In this document: in pieces, positions 53,727 through 63,579 of the stretch
Layout of the letters: each line of letters starts with the position of its first letter
How positions within the stretch are numbered: position 1 is the first letter of the stretch
Assembly: GCA_030156255.1 (NCBI GenBank)
Contig: JASGMV010000005.1
Coordinates: forward strand, 1-64,000
Length of the DNA stretch: 64,000 nucleotides
Origin: Desulfovibrionales bacterium
Lineage (GTDB): Bacteria > Desulfobacterota > Desulfovibrionia > Desulfovibrionales > Desulfovibrionaceae
Direction: 5' to 3'
Notes under the pieces: generated by a model
Database searches by the model: none
What the model saw: the letters and a program-made list of their open reading frames with translations, nothing else
Told to the model about the DNA's origin: nothing
Program-made: the position numbers and the translations under genes

Positions 53727-54629
53727 CTACTGCTTATCCAGAAATCCTTTGGCTCGCTTGGCCTCGGCGGAATCTGGAAAACGTTTGATCAACTCCTCCA
53801 GGCGAAGGCGCCCGGCTTGGTCCTTTTTCAATTTATACCAGGTGACGCCTTGTTTCAGAAGCGCCGTCTTGAATTTGGAGCTTTTGGGGTAGTGGTCGAG
53901 AACGTGCTGGTACGACAATACGGCTTGGGCGTAGTTGCCTTGCTGGTAGTAGCATTCTCCCTGCCAGAACCAGGAGTTGGGCGCCAGGCTGTTTTTGGGG
54001 TAGGCTTTGCCAAATTCGGACCATAGCCGCCGAGCCTTGTCGTAATCCCTGGATTTGAAGGCCTCCATGGCGGCGTCGTACAGCGCTTTGGCTGGATCGG
54101 TTTCGATCTCGGGCTGTTGCGGCGCAACGAGGGCCGCCGCCGGAACGGCCGCCGTGGCGTTTACGGCGGCGACTGGCAAAGGCGCGGCGGCTTTGGCCGT
54201 CGCATTTTGCGGAGAGAACTCCGGCAGGTCCAAACCGAGTTCGTGGGCCAAGGCCTGCCGCATCGTCTCGACTTCGAACTGAAGGCGTTTCAGAACCGGC
54301 GCATTCACGCCGTTTTGCTGCTGCAGGACGGACAGCGTATTCTCTATCGTCTCCAGCCGGCCTTCCATGGCTGATTGGCGGTTGCGGGCCTGCTCGAGGT
54401 CGCTCCAGATATTGGCCTGAGTGGCTTGGAAGGGCGTGGTGGCCGAAGAGATCGCCTTTTGCAGCTCCGCCCTGGTTTGCTCGAGCTCGGCCTTGATCTG
54501 GTCCGTGTCCTGCTGGTTCCGGCGGAGCTGGCTGTCCAAAATTTGTACGTCTTCACGGCTTGCGCAGCCGGACTGCAACAGCATCAAGACGACCAACAAC
54601 AGGGAGGCTACGCTCAGCATTCGCCTCAT
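53727..54629 (-). CDS. CpoB/YbgF-like lipoprotein with coiled coil and TPR
   Basis: A 300-residue envelope protein. Lipoprotein signal (LLVVLMLLQSGC, Cys about residue 21), a coiled coil (about 25-105), an Ala-rich linker (about 130-165) and three TPR units at the C-terminus (ALYDAAMEAFKSRDYDKA, NSWFWQGECYYQQGNYAQA, KTALLKQGVTWYKL). This is the YbgF/CpoB layout, which coordinates outer-membrane constriction with septal peptidoglycan through Tol-Pal. No tol genes are here. The ATG at 54629 overlaps the preceding small gene by 4 bases. Confidence 0.88.
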   Translation of the reverse strand: MRRMLSVASLLLVVLMLLQSGCASREDVQILDSQLRRNQQDTDQIKAELEQTRAELQKAISSATTPFQATQANIWSDLEQARNRQSAMEGRLETIENTLSVLQQQNGVNAPVLKRLQFEVETMRQALAHELGLDLPEFSPQNATAKAAAPLPVAAVNATAAVPAAALVAPQQPEIETDPAKALYDAAMEAFKSRDYDKARRLWSEFGKAYPKNSLAPNSWFWQGECYYQQGNYAQAVLSYQHVLDHYPKSSKFKTALLKQGVTWYKLKKDQAGRLRLEELIKRFPDSAEAKRAKGFLDKQ

Positions 54630-54871
54630 GACTCTCCTCCAGTGGTGCGCTTGCGGCCGCGGCGGCGGCCGATGACGGCGTAGATGAGTCCTCCCACGAA
54701 AGGCGCCAGGACGGCAAGCTGTATCCAAGCGAATTTTTCCATGGGATGGTCATAGTCCCGGCTGAAGGCGTCCCAAATGGCCCAGAAGCTGATGCAGACG
54801 AAACAGAGCACCACGCCGGCGATGACGGCGATCTGGATTGGGCTCAATGCAGGGATGTTTCCAAGGAACAT
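54626..54871 (-). CDS. Small membrane protein with PLDc_N-type domain
   Basis: An 81-residue protein with two membrane segments (about residues 8-28 and 46-64) separated by FWAIWDAFSRDYDH, and a very basic C-terminus (GRRRGRKRT). The pattern fits the phospholipase-D N-terminal membrane domain family. These small proteins are of unknown role. The ATG at 54871 was preferred over a TTG at 54877; neither has a strong ribosome site. Its stop overlaps the start of the CpoB-like gene. Confidence 0.8.
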   Translation of the reverse strand: MFLGNIPALSPIQIAVIAGVVLCFVCISFWAIWDAFSRDYDHPMEKFAWIQLAVLAPFVGGLIYAVIGRRRGRKRTTGGES

Positions 54872-54953
54872 GGTCAACTCGTTTGCGGGTTACGGATCAA
54901 CAGATACACGCCCCTCGGGGCGAAGGCCAGCGGAAGTTCTCGGCGCCGCCGGG

Positions 54954-55574
54954 TTACTTGGAATGCTCGGAGCGATTGTTCGTCTCCAACTGCCGGCTCC
55001 AGTCGGGAGTTTGGGAGCCCGGCGCCGTCGACGATCTGATCAGGGCGTCGGCGTTCGAATCGTTGCTGATCCACTGGATGGCGCTTGAAGACCACCAGCC
55101 GGGCAAGGTGGCGTTCGCCAGCATGGCGGGGGTGGGCGGAAGCTTGACGTCCAGGTCGTTGGTCAAGGCATCCCGCATGGCCTGGACCTCGAAACTCAGT
55201 CGCAGGAGCGCCGGGGAGTCTGTTTGGTTGTTGTTCGTTTGGTTGCTTTGCTGCGCGTGGTCCAGGAGCCGCTCCGTCGCGTCCAGTTTGACCAGCATGT
55301 ATGTTTGCTGCCTGCGCAATTGCTCCACCAGTGACAGAATACTGGTTTGAGTGGCCTGGACGGGAGTGTTTGCCTGGACGATGGAATGATGCAGCTCGAT
55401 TTTTGCTTTGGCGAGCTCCTTCTCCAATTGCGCGATACGCTGCTGCGAATCCAGTTGTTCCTGAAGGAGTTGGGCGCGCATCGCCTCCAATTCCGTATGG
55501 CTGGCGCAACCAGCCAGCAACAGCGCCAAACTCAATATGAGCACGGGGACAAGAGAAATTCGTCGAATGAGCAT
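54954..55574 (-). CDS. Coiled-coil lipoprotein, CpoB N-terminal paralogue
   Basis: A 206-residue lipoprotein: signal LILSLALLLAGC (Cys about residue 23), then a coiled coil. TPVQATQTSILSLVEQLRRQ aligns with TPFQATQANIWSDLEQARNR of the CpoB-like protein two genes downstream. LRLSFEVQAMRDALTNDLDV also aligns with LQFEVETMRQALAHELGL. The TPR half is absent; the C-terminus is a Ser/Asn-rich tail. So this looks like a duplicated N-terminal half that has specialised. GAGG lies just before the ATG. Confidence 0.82.
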   Translation of the reverse strand: MLIRRISLVPVLILSLALLLAGCASHTELEAMRAQLLQEQLDSQQRIAQLEKELAKAKIELHHSIVQANTPVQATQTSILSLVEQLRRQQTYMLVKLDATERLLDHAQQSNQTNNNQTDSPALLRLSFEVQAMRDALTNDLDVKLPPTPAMLANATLPGWWSSSAIQWISNDSNADALIRSSTAPGSQTPDWSRQLETNNRSEHSK

Positions 55575-55658
55575 ACGCCGCCTCTGACTATGTTAATCGT
55601 TCACAACAGACGTTCGGGGTGAGCGAGGCGCCTCGACATGCGGGGACGCCAGCCACGG

Positions 55659-56414
55659 TTAACACGCTTTCGGCCTCCGCGCCAACAAATACACTCCTAG
55701 CAAGCCAAAGGCCAGCGCAATAAGTTGGGTGACGGAAATGGGGCCCGCGTAACCGCGGTAGTCACCCCTGAAAAATTCTATAAAAATTCGAAAAGAAGCA
55801 TAGAGAGCCAGGAACAGGCCCATTTGACGACCGGGCGTTTCAAACTTTCGGCGTGTCACCATTAACACAAAAAAAATGAAAAAACTTGCAAGGCTGTGGT
55901 ATAGTTGCGTTGGGTGCAGCGGGTGGAAGAGGGGCGCGAGGGACAACGGGTCCGTGAACCGGATCGCCCAAGGAAGCGTGGGCGCGTATGCGCCGTAGCA
56001 ACAACCGGCCATGAGACAACCGATGCGGCCTACTCCCTGGCCCAAAGCGATGCCCGGCGCCATGGCGTCCAGCCAGGGCAGGATCGGTTGGCCGCGGCGT
56101 TTCAAAAAGAGGTAGCCCAACAGTCCGCCCAGGATCGCTCCGCCCAGGAAAACGAAGCCGCCGCTCCATATGGCGAAAATTTTGAGAGGGTCCTCCAAAA
56201 AGGTGGAGATATTGAGCAGAACATACAACAGCCTGGACCCCGCCAGGGCGCCAAGAACGATCCAAAAGCCGAGATCCGGAATCAACTGATGCGGCAACCC
56301 CCGGCGTTTGGCCTCGCGCATGGAGTAGGCCAAGGCGAGCAAAAACGCCGTTGCGATCAGCACGCCGTAGGAATAAAGCCTGAATCCCCCAATCTCAAGA
56401 AGGACGGGATGCAT
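55659..56414 (-). CDS. lgt: Prolipoprotein diacylglyceryl transferase Lgt
   Basis: Membrane enzyme that transfers diacylglycerol from phosphatidylglycerol to the lipobox Cys, the first step of lipoprotein maturation. The 251-residue product has about seven membrane segments, the GQGVGRIGCLMAGCCYG motif (Cys in place of the usual Asn of GRIGN, a variant common outside enterics) and HPTQLYHSLASF. Start at 56414, overlapping lspA by 20 bp. Its position right after lspA, the next lipoprotein-processing gene, and before two lipoprotein genes makes functional sense. Confidence 0.96.
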   Translation of the reverse strand: MHPVLLEIGGFRLYSYGVLIATAFLLALAYSMREAKRRGLPHQLIPDLGFWIVLGALAGSRLLYVLLNISTFLEDPLKIFAIWSGGFVFLGGAILGGLLGYLFLKRRGQPILPWLDAMAPGIALGQGVGRIGCLMAGCCYGAYAPTLPWAIRFTDPLSLAPLFHPLHPTQLYHSLASFFIFFVLMVTRRKFETPGRQMGLFLALYASFRIFIEFFRGDYRGYAGPISVTQLIALAFGLLGVYLLARRPKAC

Positions 56415-56889
56415 GCTTGCGTTTCCTGTACATGGAGATGATGACGGCGAACGCTCCGAGGGTGATGGCCATGTCCGCAACGTTGAAGGCGGGCCAGTGC
56501 TGGGCGCCGATGTGGAAATCCAGGAAATCCACCACGGAGCCGAGCCGTATGCGATCCGCGAGGTTGCCGACGGCGCCGCCCAGAATGAGCCCCAGCCCCC
56601 AGGTCAAAAAAGGATTCTCGGAGGTGTTGGAGCGTAGCAAATGAACGATGACCGCCACGGCGGCCAGGGTCGCCGCGATGAAAAACGTTCGCTGCCAAGT
56701 GATGTCCGCCCGGTTCAGAAAGCCGAACGCCGCGCCCCGGTTGACGATGTACACCAGGTTGAAAAAGCCTGGAATGACGGCCTTGCTTTCTCCCAGGGAG
56801 AAACACTGCATGACCGCCAGCTTGGAGGCCTGATCCAGCAGGAGGGCCCCCAGAGCCAGCAACCCGGCGGCGCGGTATCGGGATTTCAT
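56395..56889 (-). CDS. lspA: Lipoprotein signal peptidase LspA
   Basis: Aspartic protease of the inner membrane that cleaves the signal peptide of diacylated prolipoproteins. The 164-residue product has four membrane segments and both catalytic Asp motifs: [11 protein letters not shown] and [20 protein letters not shown] is also diagnostic. The start overlaps the ileS stop by 4 bases, the widespread ileS-lspA order. Length normal. Confidence 0.97.
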   Translation of the reverse strand: MKSRYRAAGLLALGALLLDQASKLAVMQCFSLGESKAVIPGFFNLVYIVNRGAAFGFLNRADITWQRTFFIAATLAAVAVIVHLLRSNTSENPFLTWGLGLILGGAVGNLADRIRLGSVVDFLDFHIGAQHWPAFNVADMAITLGAFAVIISMYRKRKHASRPS

Positions 56890-59738
56890 GACGGCAGGCG
56901 CTCCAACACCCCGGCGCAGCGCGGGCAGACGCCTTCGCGTCCCGCTTTGCCCACGTGCTCGTCAATGCGCCAGCAGCGTTCGCATTTGTCTCCGACCGCC
57001 GGCGCCACGCCGATGCGCAGTCCTTCGATTTCGTCGGAAACCAGTTCGTTTGGCAGCGCTTCCTTATGATCCTGGCCTCTTAGCTCCAATTTGGAGACGA
57101 TGAACAATTCTTCCAGGTCGAGCCCGTCCATGCGCAAGGCGTCCAAAAGCTCCTCCGGCGCCTGAATCGTCAGGCTGCAATCCAGGGATTTGCCCACGTC
57201 GCCGCGTTTCCGGACCGGCTCCGCCGCGCGGTTGGCCTCGGCCCGGACCGCGAGAATGCTTTCGAAGCGGTCTCGTTCGGCCTTCTCCAAAAACGGCGCA
57301 GGCAGGCTCGGGCGCACGCCGAAGACGGTGGCCGCGTCTGCGGCGGCCATGGCGGCGCGCAAGGGATCTGCGAGGTGCTGAAAGATTTCCTCGGCCGTGA
57401 AGCTCAAAATGGGCGCCATGGCCTCCAACATGGTTTGCAGAGCGATCCAGAGCACAGTCTGGGCGGCGCGCCGGGGCGCTCCGTCCCGGTCCTCCACGTA
57501 GAGGCGGTCTTTGACGATATCCAGATAAAAGGCGGACAGGTCCGTGACGCAGAGGTTGTGCAGCGTATGGTGCACTTTGTGGAATTCGAAGGAGCTGAAG
57601 GCGTTGACCATGGTTTCGCGCCGGCGCAGCAGCAAATCGGCGTAGTAGCGGTCGATGGGGTTCATCTCGCCGAAGTCCACGCAGTCGGCGGCCGGATCGA
57701 AATCGGCCAGGTTGCCGAGCAGGAACCGGGCCGTGTTGCGGATGCGGCGGTAGGCGTCCACGAGCCGGGTCAGGATTTCGTCGGAGATGCGAACGTCTTC
57801 CTGGTAGTTCACGGCCGAGACCCACAATCTCAGAATTTCGGCGCCGTGCTTGTCGATGATCTGCTGGGGAGCGATGACGTTGCCGATGGATTTGGACATC
57901 TTGCGGCCTTCGCCGTCCACTACGTAGCCATGGGTGAGCACGGCGCGGTAGGGCGGAACGCCGCGCGTTCCGATGGAGGCCAAAAGGCTTGAATGGAACC
58001 AGCCCCGGTGCTGGTCCGAGCCCTCCAGATACAAATCGGCCGGGAAGGCGCACTCGGGGCGTTGCTCGACCACGGCGGAAAAGCTCGTGCCGGAGTCGAA
58101 CCAGACGTCCAGGATATCGTCTTCCTTGACGAAATTGGTCCCGCCGCACTTGGGGCAGACCAATCCTTCGGGCATGATGTCTTTGACGTCGGCCTCGAAC
58201 CACGCGTCGCAACCGAGGGGATGGTCCTTGAAGCGAGCGGCTACGGACTTGACCCATTCGCCGTCGTGGTAGGCCGTGTCACAGTCCTTGCAGATCAGGG
58301 CGATGATGGGCACGCCCCAGTTGCGCTGCCGGGAAATACACCAGTCGGGCCGGTTTTCGATCATGGAGTGGATGCGCTCCCGACCCCAGGACGGAATCCA
58401 GCGCACCTCATTGTTGATGGCGTCCAGGGCGCGTTTGCGCAGGCCGTTCGTCTCCATGGAAATGAACCACTGCGTCGTGGCCCGGAAGATGACGGGCTGT
58501 TTGCACCGCCAGCAGTGCGGATAGGAGTGGCTGATCTTCTCCTGCGCCAGGAGATGGCCTTTTTCCGTCAGGAGTTTGATCACTTCGGGGTTGGCTTCGG
58601 TCACGTTCATACCGGCGAAGTGTTCGACGCTCGGCAGAAACCGGCCTTCGTCGTCCATCGGCGAATAGATATCCAGGCCGCAGCGCACGCCGGTTTCGAA
58701 GTCCTCGCGGCCGTGGCCCGGGGCGGTGTGCACGAGCCCGGTTCCGGCGTCCAGGGTGACGTAGTCGGCCAGGACGATGGGGGACGGACGGTCGTAGAAG
58801 GGATGTCGCGCCTCCAGGCCCTCCAGCGCCGAACCCGGGACCTCGGCCAGAACCTCGCGGTCGGCCCAGTGGAAACGGTCGACCAGCGTCGGCAGCAGCT
58901 GGCTGGCCACGACGTACACGCCGCCGCCCGCCAGAACGATGGAGTATTCGAATTCGGGGTGCGCGGCCACGGCCATGTTGTCCGGAATGGTCCACGGGGT
59001 GGTGGTCCAGATGACGGCGTAGGCCGGCGCGTTCGCCGCTTTTTCGGCCGCCTCGGGCGGCAGCAGCTTGGCGAATTTTTCATCCGGCAGGGGGAAGCGG
59101 ACGAAGATCGAGGGCGAGGAGGCGTCGTAGTACTCCACCTCGGCCTCGGCCAGGGCGGTTTTGCAGGAGCAGCACCAGTGCACGGGCTTCTTGCCGCGGT
59201 AGGCCGATCCCGTGGACATGAACTCGCCCAGCTCCGAAGCCGTGGCCGACTCGTAGGCCGGCTTCATGGTCATGTACGGATCGTCCCAGACTCCGAACAC
59301 GCCCAGCCGCTTGAATTCTTCGCGCTGGATGTCCAGGTATGTCTCGGCGTACTCACGGCAGCGCTGGCGGATTTGCAGGGTGTTGAGATCGAGCTTTTCT
59401 TTCTTGATCTCCTGGGCCACCTTGTGTTCGATGGGCAGCCCGTGGCAGTCCCATCCAGGAACGTATTCGGCGCGTTGTCCGCGCATGTTGGCGGATTTGA
59501 CCACGATGTCCTTGAGAATCTTGTTCAGGGCCGTGCCCAGGTGAATGTGGCCGTTGGCGTAGGGAGGGCCGTCGTGGAGCACGTAGCGGGAGTCGGCCGG
59601 GCTGGCCTGGACCATGGCCTCGTAGGCGTTGATCCGAGCCCAGAACTCCAACATTTCAGGCTCCTTGGCGCGCAGGTTGGCTTTCATGGGAAAGCTCGTC
59701 TTGGGCAGGCACAGCGTATCCTTATAATTGCTGCTCAT
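56886..59738 (-). CDS. ileS: Isoleucyl-tRNA synthetase IleS
   Basis: Charges tRNA-Ile. The 950-residue class I enzyme has the HIGH signature as HIHLG in [16 protein letters not shown] (about residues 57-72), a CP1 editing domain, the KMSKS motif in [10 protein letters not shown] (about 610), an anticodon-binding domain and a C-terminal zinc finger ([12 protein letters not shown]...CPRCAG). Length is normal. The N-terminal [18 protein letters not shown] is typical. No T-box leader was seen upstream. It heads the lspA-lgt run. Confidence 0.98.
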   Translation of the reverse strand: MSSNYKDTLCLPKTSFPMKANLRAKEPEMLEFWARINAYEAMVQASPADSRYVLHDGPPYANGHIHLGTALNKILKDIVVKSANMRGQRAEYVPGWDCHGLPIEHKVAQEIKKEKLDLNTLQIRQRCREYAETYLDIQREEFKRLGVFGVWDDPYMTMKPAYESATASELGEFMSTGSAYRGKKPVHWCCSCKTALAEAEVEYYDASSPSIFVRFPLPDEKFAKLLPPEAAEKAANAPAYAVIWTTTPWTIPDNMAVAAHPEFEYSIVLAGGGVYVVASQLLPTLVDRFHWADREVLAEVPGSALEGLEARHPFYDRPSPIVLADYVTLDAGTGLVHTAPGHGREDFETGVRCGLDIYSPMDDEGRFLPSVEHFAGMNVTEANPEVIKLLTEKGHLLAQEKISHSYPHCWRCKQPVIFRATTQWFISMETNGLRKRALDAINNEVRWIPSWGRERIHSMIENRPDWCISRQRNWGVPIIALICKDCDTAYHDGEWVKSVAARFKDHPLGCDAWFEADVKDIMPEGLVCPKCGGTNFVKEDDILDVWFDSGTSFSAVVEQRPECAFPADLYLEGSDQHRGWFHSSLLASIGTRGVPPYRAVLTHGYVVDGEGRKMSKSIGNVIAPQQIIDKHGAEILRLWVSAVNYQEDVRISDEILTRLVDAYRRIRNTARFLLGNLADFDPAADCVDFGEMNPIDRYYADLLLRRRETMVNAFSSFEFHKVHHTLHNLCVTDLSAFYLDIVKDRLYVEDRDGAPRRAAQTVLWIALQTMLEAMAPILSFTAEEIFQHLADPLRAAMAAADAATVFGVRPSLPAPFLEKAERDRFESILAVRAEANRAAEPVRKRGDVGKSLDCSLTIQAPEELLDALRMDGLDLEELFIVSKLELRGQDHKEALPNELVSDEIEGLRIGVAPAVGDKCERCWRIDEHVGKAGREGVCPRCAGVLERLPS

Positions 59739-60032
59739 CGGGGTCGCGTTCCTTTTACATTGTTGGGGTGGCTCTGGTCACAAGGCACAAGAGGATGGAG
59801 CAAGCCGGCTTTGAAGTCAAGGCTCGCGCCTGCTCCCGGCTTACGCGGATTCCGGGCGTTGCGGCGTCGCCTCCTCTTGCCCGGGCGTCGCCTCCCTGTC
59901 GCCGATGCACGGCCCGTCTTTACAGGCTTGGGCGCATGTGCTAGGAAAAAGATTGAGTATTTATTACTTAATAGTCTACATTTGTTAGCCTTTTCTCCTT
60001 TTTTATCTGCTTTGAAGTTGCGTGAGGCCCGC
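59739..60032. promoter_or_regulatory. Divergent region between ileS and the protease gene
   Basis: 294 bp. The right half is A/T-rich. A candidate sigma-70 promoter for the plus-strand gene is TTGAGT (59953-59958) with TACATT (59977-59982), 18 nt apart. No clear promoter for ileS could be picked. Confidence 0.3.
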
Positions 60033-62300
60033 ATGCCGTCCCAAGGTCTTTCCTGCGACCGAATCCGTGCTTTTTGCCTTGTCGGACTGGCGTTGCTGAT
60101 GGCCGCGGGGAGCGGATGCCGGGCGGGCGGACGGGGCGCGGGGTTCGGCGCCTTCTATACGCCGGCCGACCGGATCAATGATCTGCTGGACGGCAATCTG
60201 ATGCAAAACGCCTCTCGGGTGTATGACGCCAATCCAGGATATTTCACCAAGTCCGACGCCGAAACCATGGCCGCGTGCGAGCGATTGGTCCGGGCGTTGA
60301 TGCTCGAAATCGAGCCGCAGGCCGAGGCCGCGTTGGAGGACTTGGACCGCGCCGCGTGGCCGGCCGGCCCGGCGGCGTGGCCCGAAATGCGTAACGCCCT
60401 AGCCCGTGCGCGGGCCGTGCTGGAGGAGGCGGCGCAGCATCGCGTGCTGGCCGCGCAGGAACTCCGTCCGGCCGTGTTGGAGCGGCTGGCCGCGCAGGAC
60501 CGCAATCTGCGTTTCCAAATCACGGCCGACGCTCCGGAGATGCTGGCCGATTACCCGCTGTTGTCCGCCGAAAAGAGTTTTTTCGAGGTCTATCCGGTCA
60601 AAATCGACGCGGCCAAGGCCTTTGGCGACGACGCCCTGAATTTTTGGAGGAAACGGCTCAAGGACGCGGTGTCCCCGGAGATTCTCCACGCTTTTGATCT
60701 CTACGGAGGAAGCCTGCCCGCCGCCGTCCAGGAGGCCATGGGGGAGGCGTATTACCTGAGCATCATGCGGAGCGAACGGGAGCGCGGCGCCATGTCCCTG
60801 GCCGCGGCGTTGGCCGCGGCCAAGACCGTTCGCAAAACCGGCATGCCGCTCGCCGCCGCGCCCGGCGCCAGGGTCGTGTTCGTCAACGTCACCAGCCGAA
60901 CGCTGCTTCGCAAAGGCCTGCTGGACTTTCCCGTCTCCATCGACAACGATACGCCTTTCGAGACGTCCAGGGGGAGCATGCGCCGTCTGTTCGCCGGCAA
61001 CGCCACTCTTGACGCCGACTTTTACGTCCTGGTGGACACGGCTTCGACCCGTTCGGAGCGCACTATCTATAAAAAGCAAACACGGCTTTCCGAATTCCTG
61101 TCCGGAGTGCAAACGGTGGAGAACCGCCGTTATATCGAAGAGAGGGACCGCGTGCTTCGGTTGCGGCAAAAGTACGATTCGGCCGGCGATCATGCGTTGT
61201 TCGCTTCCGATCCTTTTGTGCAGCTGTTCGGGGCCGTGTCCCAGTCGCGGTTGGACGATGACTTGGAAAAAGCCGAAGAACGGCTCAAGAATACGCCTAT
61301 GTATGTGGAGAAGGAAGTGTACAGCGAGTACGCTTATCCGGTTTTCGATCTGGAAGTGGTCAAGCTGGCTACGGTGAACTATTACGTGGTGGACGTGCGG
61401 GCCAAGCGATACTTCAAGGACGTCTTCGATGTGCGCGAGTCGCAGAGCTTTTCCGTGGCTTACGGGGTCAATCCCAAGGACCCGCACCGCCGCGACATCC
61501 TGGCCGGCAAGGAGACCGAGGAGGACGTGACCGATTTCGAGGACGCTCCGGTTCACGTTCCGCTCTCGGCCATTCTGGAGCAGTTCGCCAGCCAACCCGG
61601 AAAAGGCAAACCGCTCGCTTCGTTGGCGTCCCTGGCCGACCAGATTTTCGCGGACCGCAACCGGGCCGTGGAGCTGGCCAAGAAAACCAGGGTGTTCACC
61701 GGCGACGAAGGAAGCGACGAGCGATTCAAGGCCGTGGTTTACGTCAGCTTGCCCCGGTCGTTGGGCTCCGGTTTCTACGTGCGCGACGACGTGGTCATGA
61801 CCAACTACCACGTCGTGGAGGAGTCGGACTTCGTGGAAATCCGCCTCTACGACGGGGCGGAGACGTTCGGCAAGGTCATCGCCAAAGATATCCAGCACGA
61901 CCTCGCCTTGATCAAAGTCCAGGCCCGCCGCAAACCGCTCAAGTTCTACAGCGGGAACAGCCTGCCGCTGGGCGCGACGGCGGAGGTCATCGGAAACCCC
62001 GAGGGCTTCAAATTCTCCATATCGCGCGGCGTGATCAGCGCCGTGCGTCGAGATACGCCCCCGATGGCGATGCAGAGCGGAAAAAATCTGTACATCCAGA
62101 CCGATGCGGCCATAAATCCCGGAAATTCCGGCGGCCCGCTGTTTCTGGGCGACGCCGTGATCGGCGTTGTGGATTTCGTCATCCGGGAGTCTGAAGGCCT
62201 GAATTTCGCCATCCATTATTCCGACGCCCTGGCGTTCATGAAAAAAAGCGGAATCGAGCCCATGTTGGCCAAGGAGGAGGACGTGCATGTCAAGAAGTAG
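60033..62300 (+). CDS. Envelope protein with C-terminal trypsin-like protease domain
   Basis: A 755-residue protein. N-terminal signal sequence (about residues 9-29), possibly lipoprotein (GSGC, a weak lipobox). A long, mostly helical region of unknown fold (about 35-530) follows. The C-terminal serine protease (about 570-745) has the full triad: His in TNYHVVEE, Asp in HDLALIKV and Ser in GNSGGPLF. There is no PDZ domain, unlike DegP. ATG 60033 has GAGG 6 nt upstream; the frame is open far upstream, but only as antisense of ileS. It overlaps the TraT-like gene by 14 bp, so the two probably work together in the envelope. Confidence 0.85.
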   Translation: MPSQGLSCDRIRAFCLVGLALLMAAGSGCRAGGRGAGFGAFYTPADRINDLLDGNLMQNASRVYDANPGYFTKSDAETMAACERLVRALMLEIEPQAEAALEDLDRAAWPAGPAAWPEMRNALARARAVLEEAAQHRVLAAQELRPAVLERLAAQDRNLRFQITADAPEMLADYPLLSAEKSFFEVYPVKIDAAKAFGDDALNFWRKRLKDAVSPEILHAFDLYGGSLPAAVQEAMGEAYYLSIMRSERERGAMSLAAALAAAKTVRKTGMPLAAAPGARVVFVNVTSRTLLRKGLLDFPVSIDNDTPFETSRGSMRRLFAGNATLDADFYVLVDTASTRSERTIYKKQTRLSEFLSGVQTVENRRYIEERDRVLRLRQKYDSAGDHALFASDPFVQLFGAVSQSRLDDDLEKAEERLKNTPMYVEKEVYSEYAYPVFDLEVVKLATVNYYVVDVRAKRYFKDVFDVRESQSFSVAYGVNPKDPHRRDILAGKETEEDVTDFEDAPVHVPLSAILEQFASQPGKGKPLASLASLADQIFADRNRAVELAKKTRVFTGDEGSDERFKAVVYVSLPRSLGSGFYVRDDVVMTNYHVVEESDFVEIRLYDGAETFGKVIAKDIQHDLALIKVQARRKPLKFYSGNSLPLGATAEVIGNPEGFKFSISRGVISAVRRDTPPMAMQSGKNLYIQTDAAINPGNSGGPLFLGDAVIGVVDFVIRESEGLNFAIHYSDALAFMKKSGIEPMLAKEEDVHVKK

Positions 62301-63036
62301 GCTGTCGCCGCGTGCTTTGATCCTGTGTGTTCTGCTCCTGGCCGGATGCCAGCCGTCCGCGCGCCACGGCATGGTGGTGGACCCCGAAACCGGACTGCAG
62401 TTCGGCTCCATGGTCAGCGGCTCTCTGACGCTGGATTCCTCGCTGCTCAAGGACCGTCGGTTGAAAATCAAGTTGCGCAACACCTCGGGCGATCCGGCGT
62501 TCGATCTCTCGGAATTCCAGAAGGTGCTGGAGGAGGCGTATGCGGCCCAAGGCTACGAGATCGTGCAGGAAGGCGACTTCGGCGTGCTGCTGGACGTGAA
62601 CGTGGTCTATTCGGGCCAGGCCACGCAGTCCATGGCCTTGGAGTACGGCCTGCTCGGCGCGGGCGGCGGCCTGGCGACGGGATACTACGCCACGGGCGAA
62701 GCGCCCGGCCGAGACGCCAACACGGCCATCGGCGCCGTGAGCGGCGCCGGCATCGGCGCGATTCTGGGGAGTTATGTAACCGACGAAACCTTCGCCGCAG
62801 TGTCCATGATTAGCGTCGCCATTCCACGGTCCAAAAAGGAAGCGCGCGAGTCGGATATTTACTTCAATGAAAGCCGGCGCCGCATCAAGGAGCAAGAGCG
62901 GCGGGTGCTGCGGCAGTACCGCTATAAATACGATATGCAAGCCGCAGTCTACGCCGGCGGCGGGAATGTCGACCAGTCCGACATCGCCGAGGCGGTCAGA
63001 AAGCGCCTTTACCGCATCGCAGCCAACATCATGTAA
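62287..63036 (+). CDS. TraT-like outer-membrane lipoprotein
   Basis: A 249-residue lipoprotein with signal ILCVLLLAGC (Cys about residue 21). The rest matches the TraT (complement resistance/surface exclusion) family: FQKVLEEAYAAQGYEIVQE, then a Gly/Ala-rich central hydrophobic stretch (GLLGAGGGLATGYYATG, GAVSGAGIGAILGSYV), and a C-terminal ADVRKRL-like end (IAEAVRKRLYRIAANIM). TraT on F plasmids blocks mating and complement; chromosomal homologues have no clear role. AAGGAGGAGG precedes the ATG inside the protease gene. Confidence 0.9.
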   Translation: MSRSRLSPRALILCVLLLAGCQPSARHGMVVDPETGLQFGSMVSGSLTLDSSLLKDRRLKIKLRNTSGDPAFDLSEFQKVLEEAYAAQGYEIVQEGDFGVLLDVNVVYSGQATQSMALEYGLLGAGGGLATGYYATGEAPGRDANTAIGAVSGAGIGAILGSYVTDETFAAVSMISVAIPRSKKEARESDIYFNESRRRIKEQERRVLRQYRYKYDMQAAVYAGGGNVDQSDIAEAVRKRLYRIAANIM

Positions 63037-63579
63037 AACCCTCTCCTGACCCGCGCCCCGGCCTATGGAAGGGCGCGGGCGTACCTTTTTCACTACGTCT
63101 GAATCGCCATTCGACGGCTGCCGGCGTCGCCGTTGTCGTGTACCTGTTCGTGACCAGGACCGTTGAGCGCTTTTTCATCCGCTGGAAGACGTCACGGGAG
63201 ACGTCCCTACGGCGAAGGCGGCGGAGCCGTCGACCCTCGCCGCCGCTCCAGCCGCGCTGCATGAGCTGGCGCAGCCCCAGGTCGAAGCGGATTCTCTCGC
63301 GAACTAGGTGTTTTTACGCTTGAAATGCTTGCTTAACGGCGGGCGTACCGCCTATCAACCTGTCGCAGCAAGGATTTTCGTAAATCCTTGCCAAGCAGTT
63401 GGACTTTTTCAAAGTTAACCTGCTCTCATCCGCAACGAACCGATGTTTTCACAAAGAAGAACCGTCCGTCGGAGGAGGAGGGTTTCGTCGTCGGCTTTGT
63501 TTGGGCGGTCTGGGGTGGGACTCCGGATCAGTTCGAAATTATTTTACATGGCCGCAAGGTGGTCCTTGCGCCAATCGCT
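63037..63579. other. Unassigned region after the TraT-like gene
   Basis: 543 bp. It begins with a hairpin (63050-63079). At 63110-63310 two frames look protein-like: a membrane segment (VAVVVYLFVTRTVERFFIRWK) and, shifted, an Ala-rich acidic stretch ending at a TAG near 63305. They could be remains of one small gene with a frameshift, but there is no clear start. A 10-bp perfect hairpin lies at 63368-63391. Confidence 0.35.
63050..63088 (+). terminator. Hairpin after the TraT-like gene
   Basis: CCCGCGCCC (63050-63058) pairs with GGGCGCGGG (63071-63079); CGTACCTTTTT follows. A probable intrinsic terminator with a short, slightly offset T-run. Confidence 0.65.

Noticed and set aside
57993-60032. 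Long open frame upstream of and in frame with the protease gene (total 1435 codons)
   Set aside because: It runs antisense to ileS, whose domains and motifs are complete. The protein start with signal sequence and ribosome site is at 60033.
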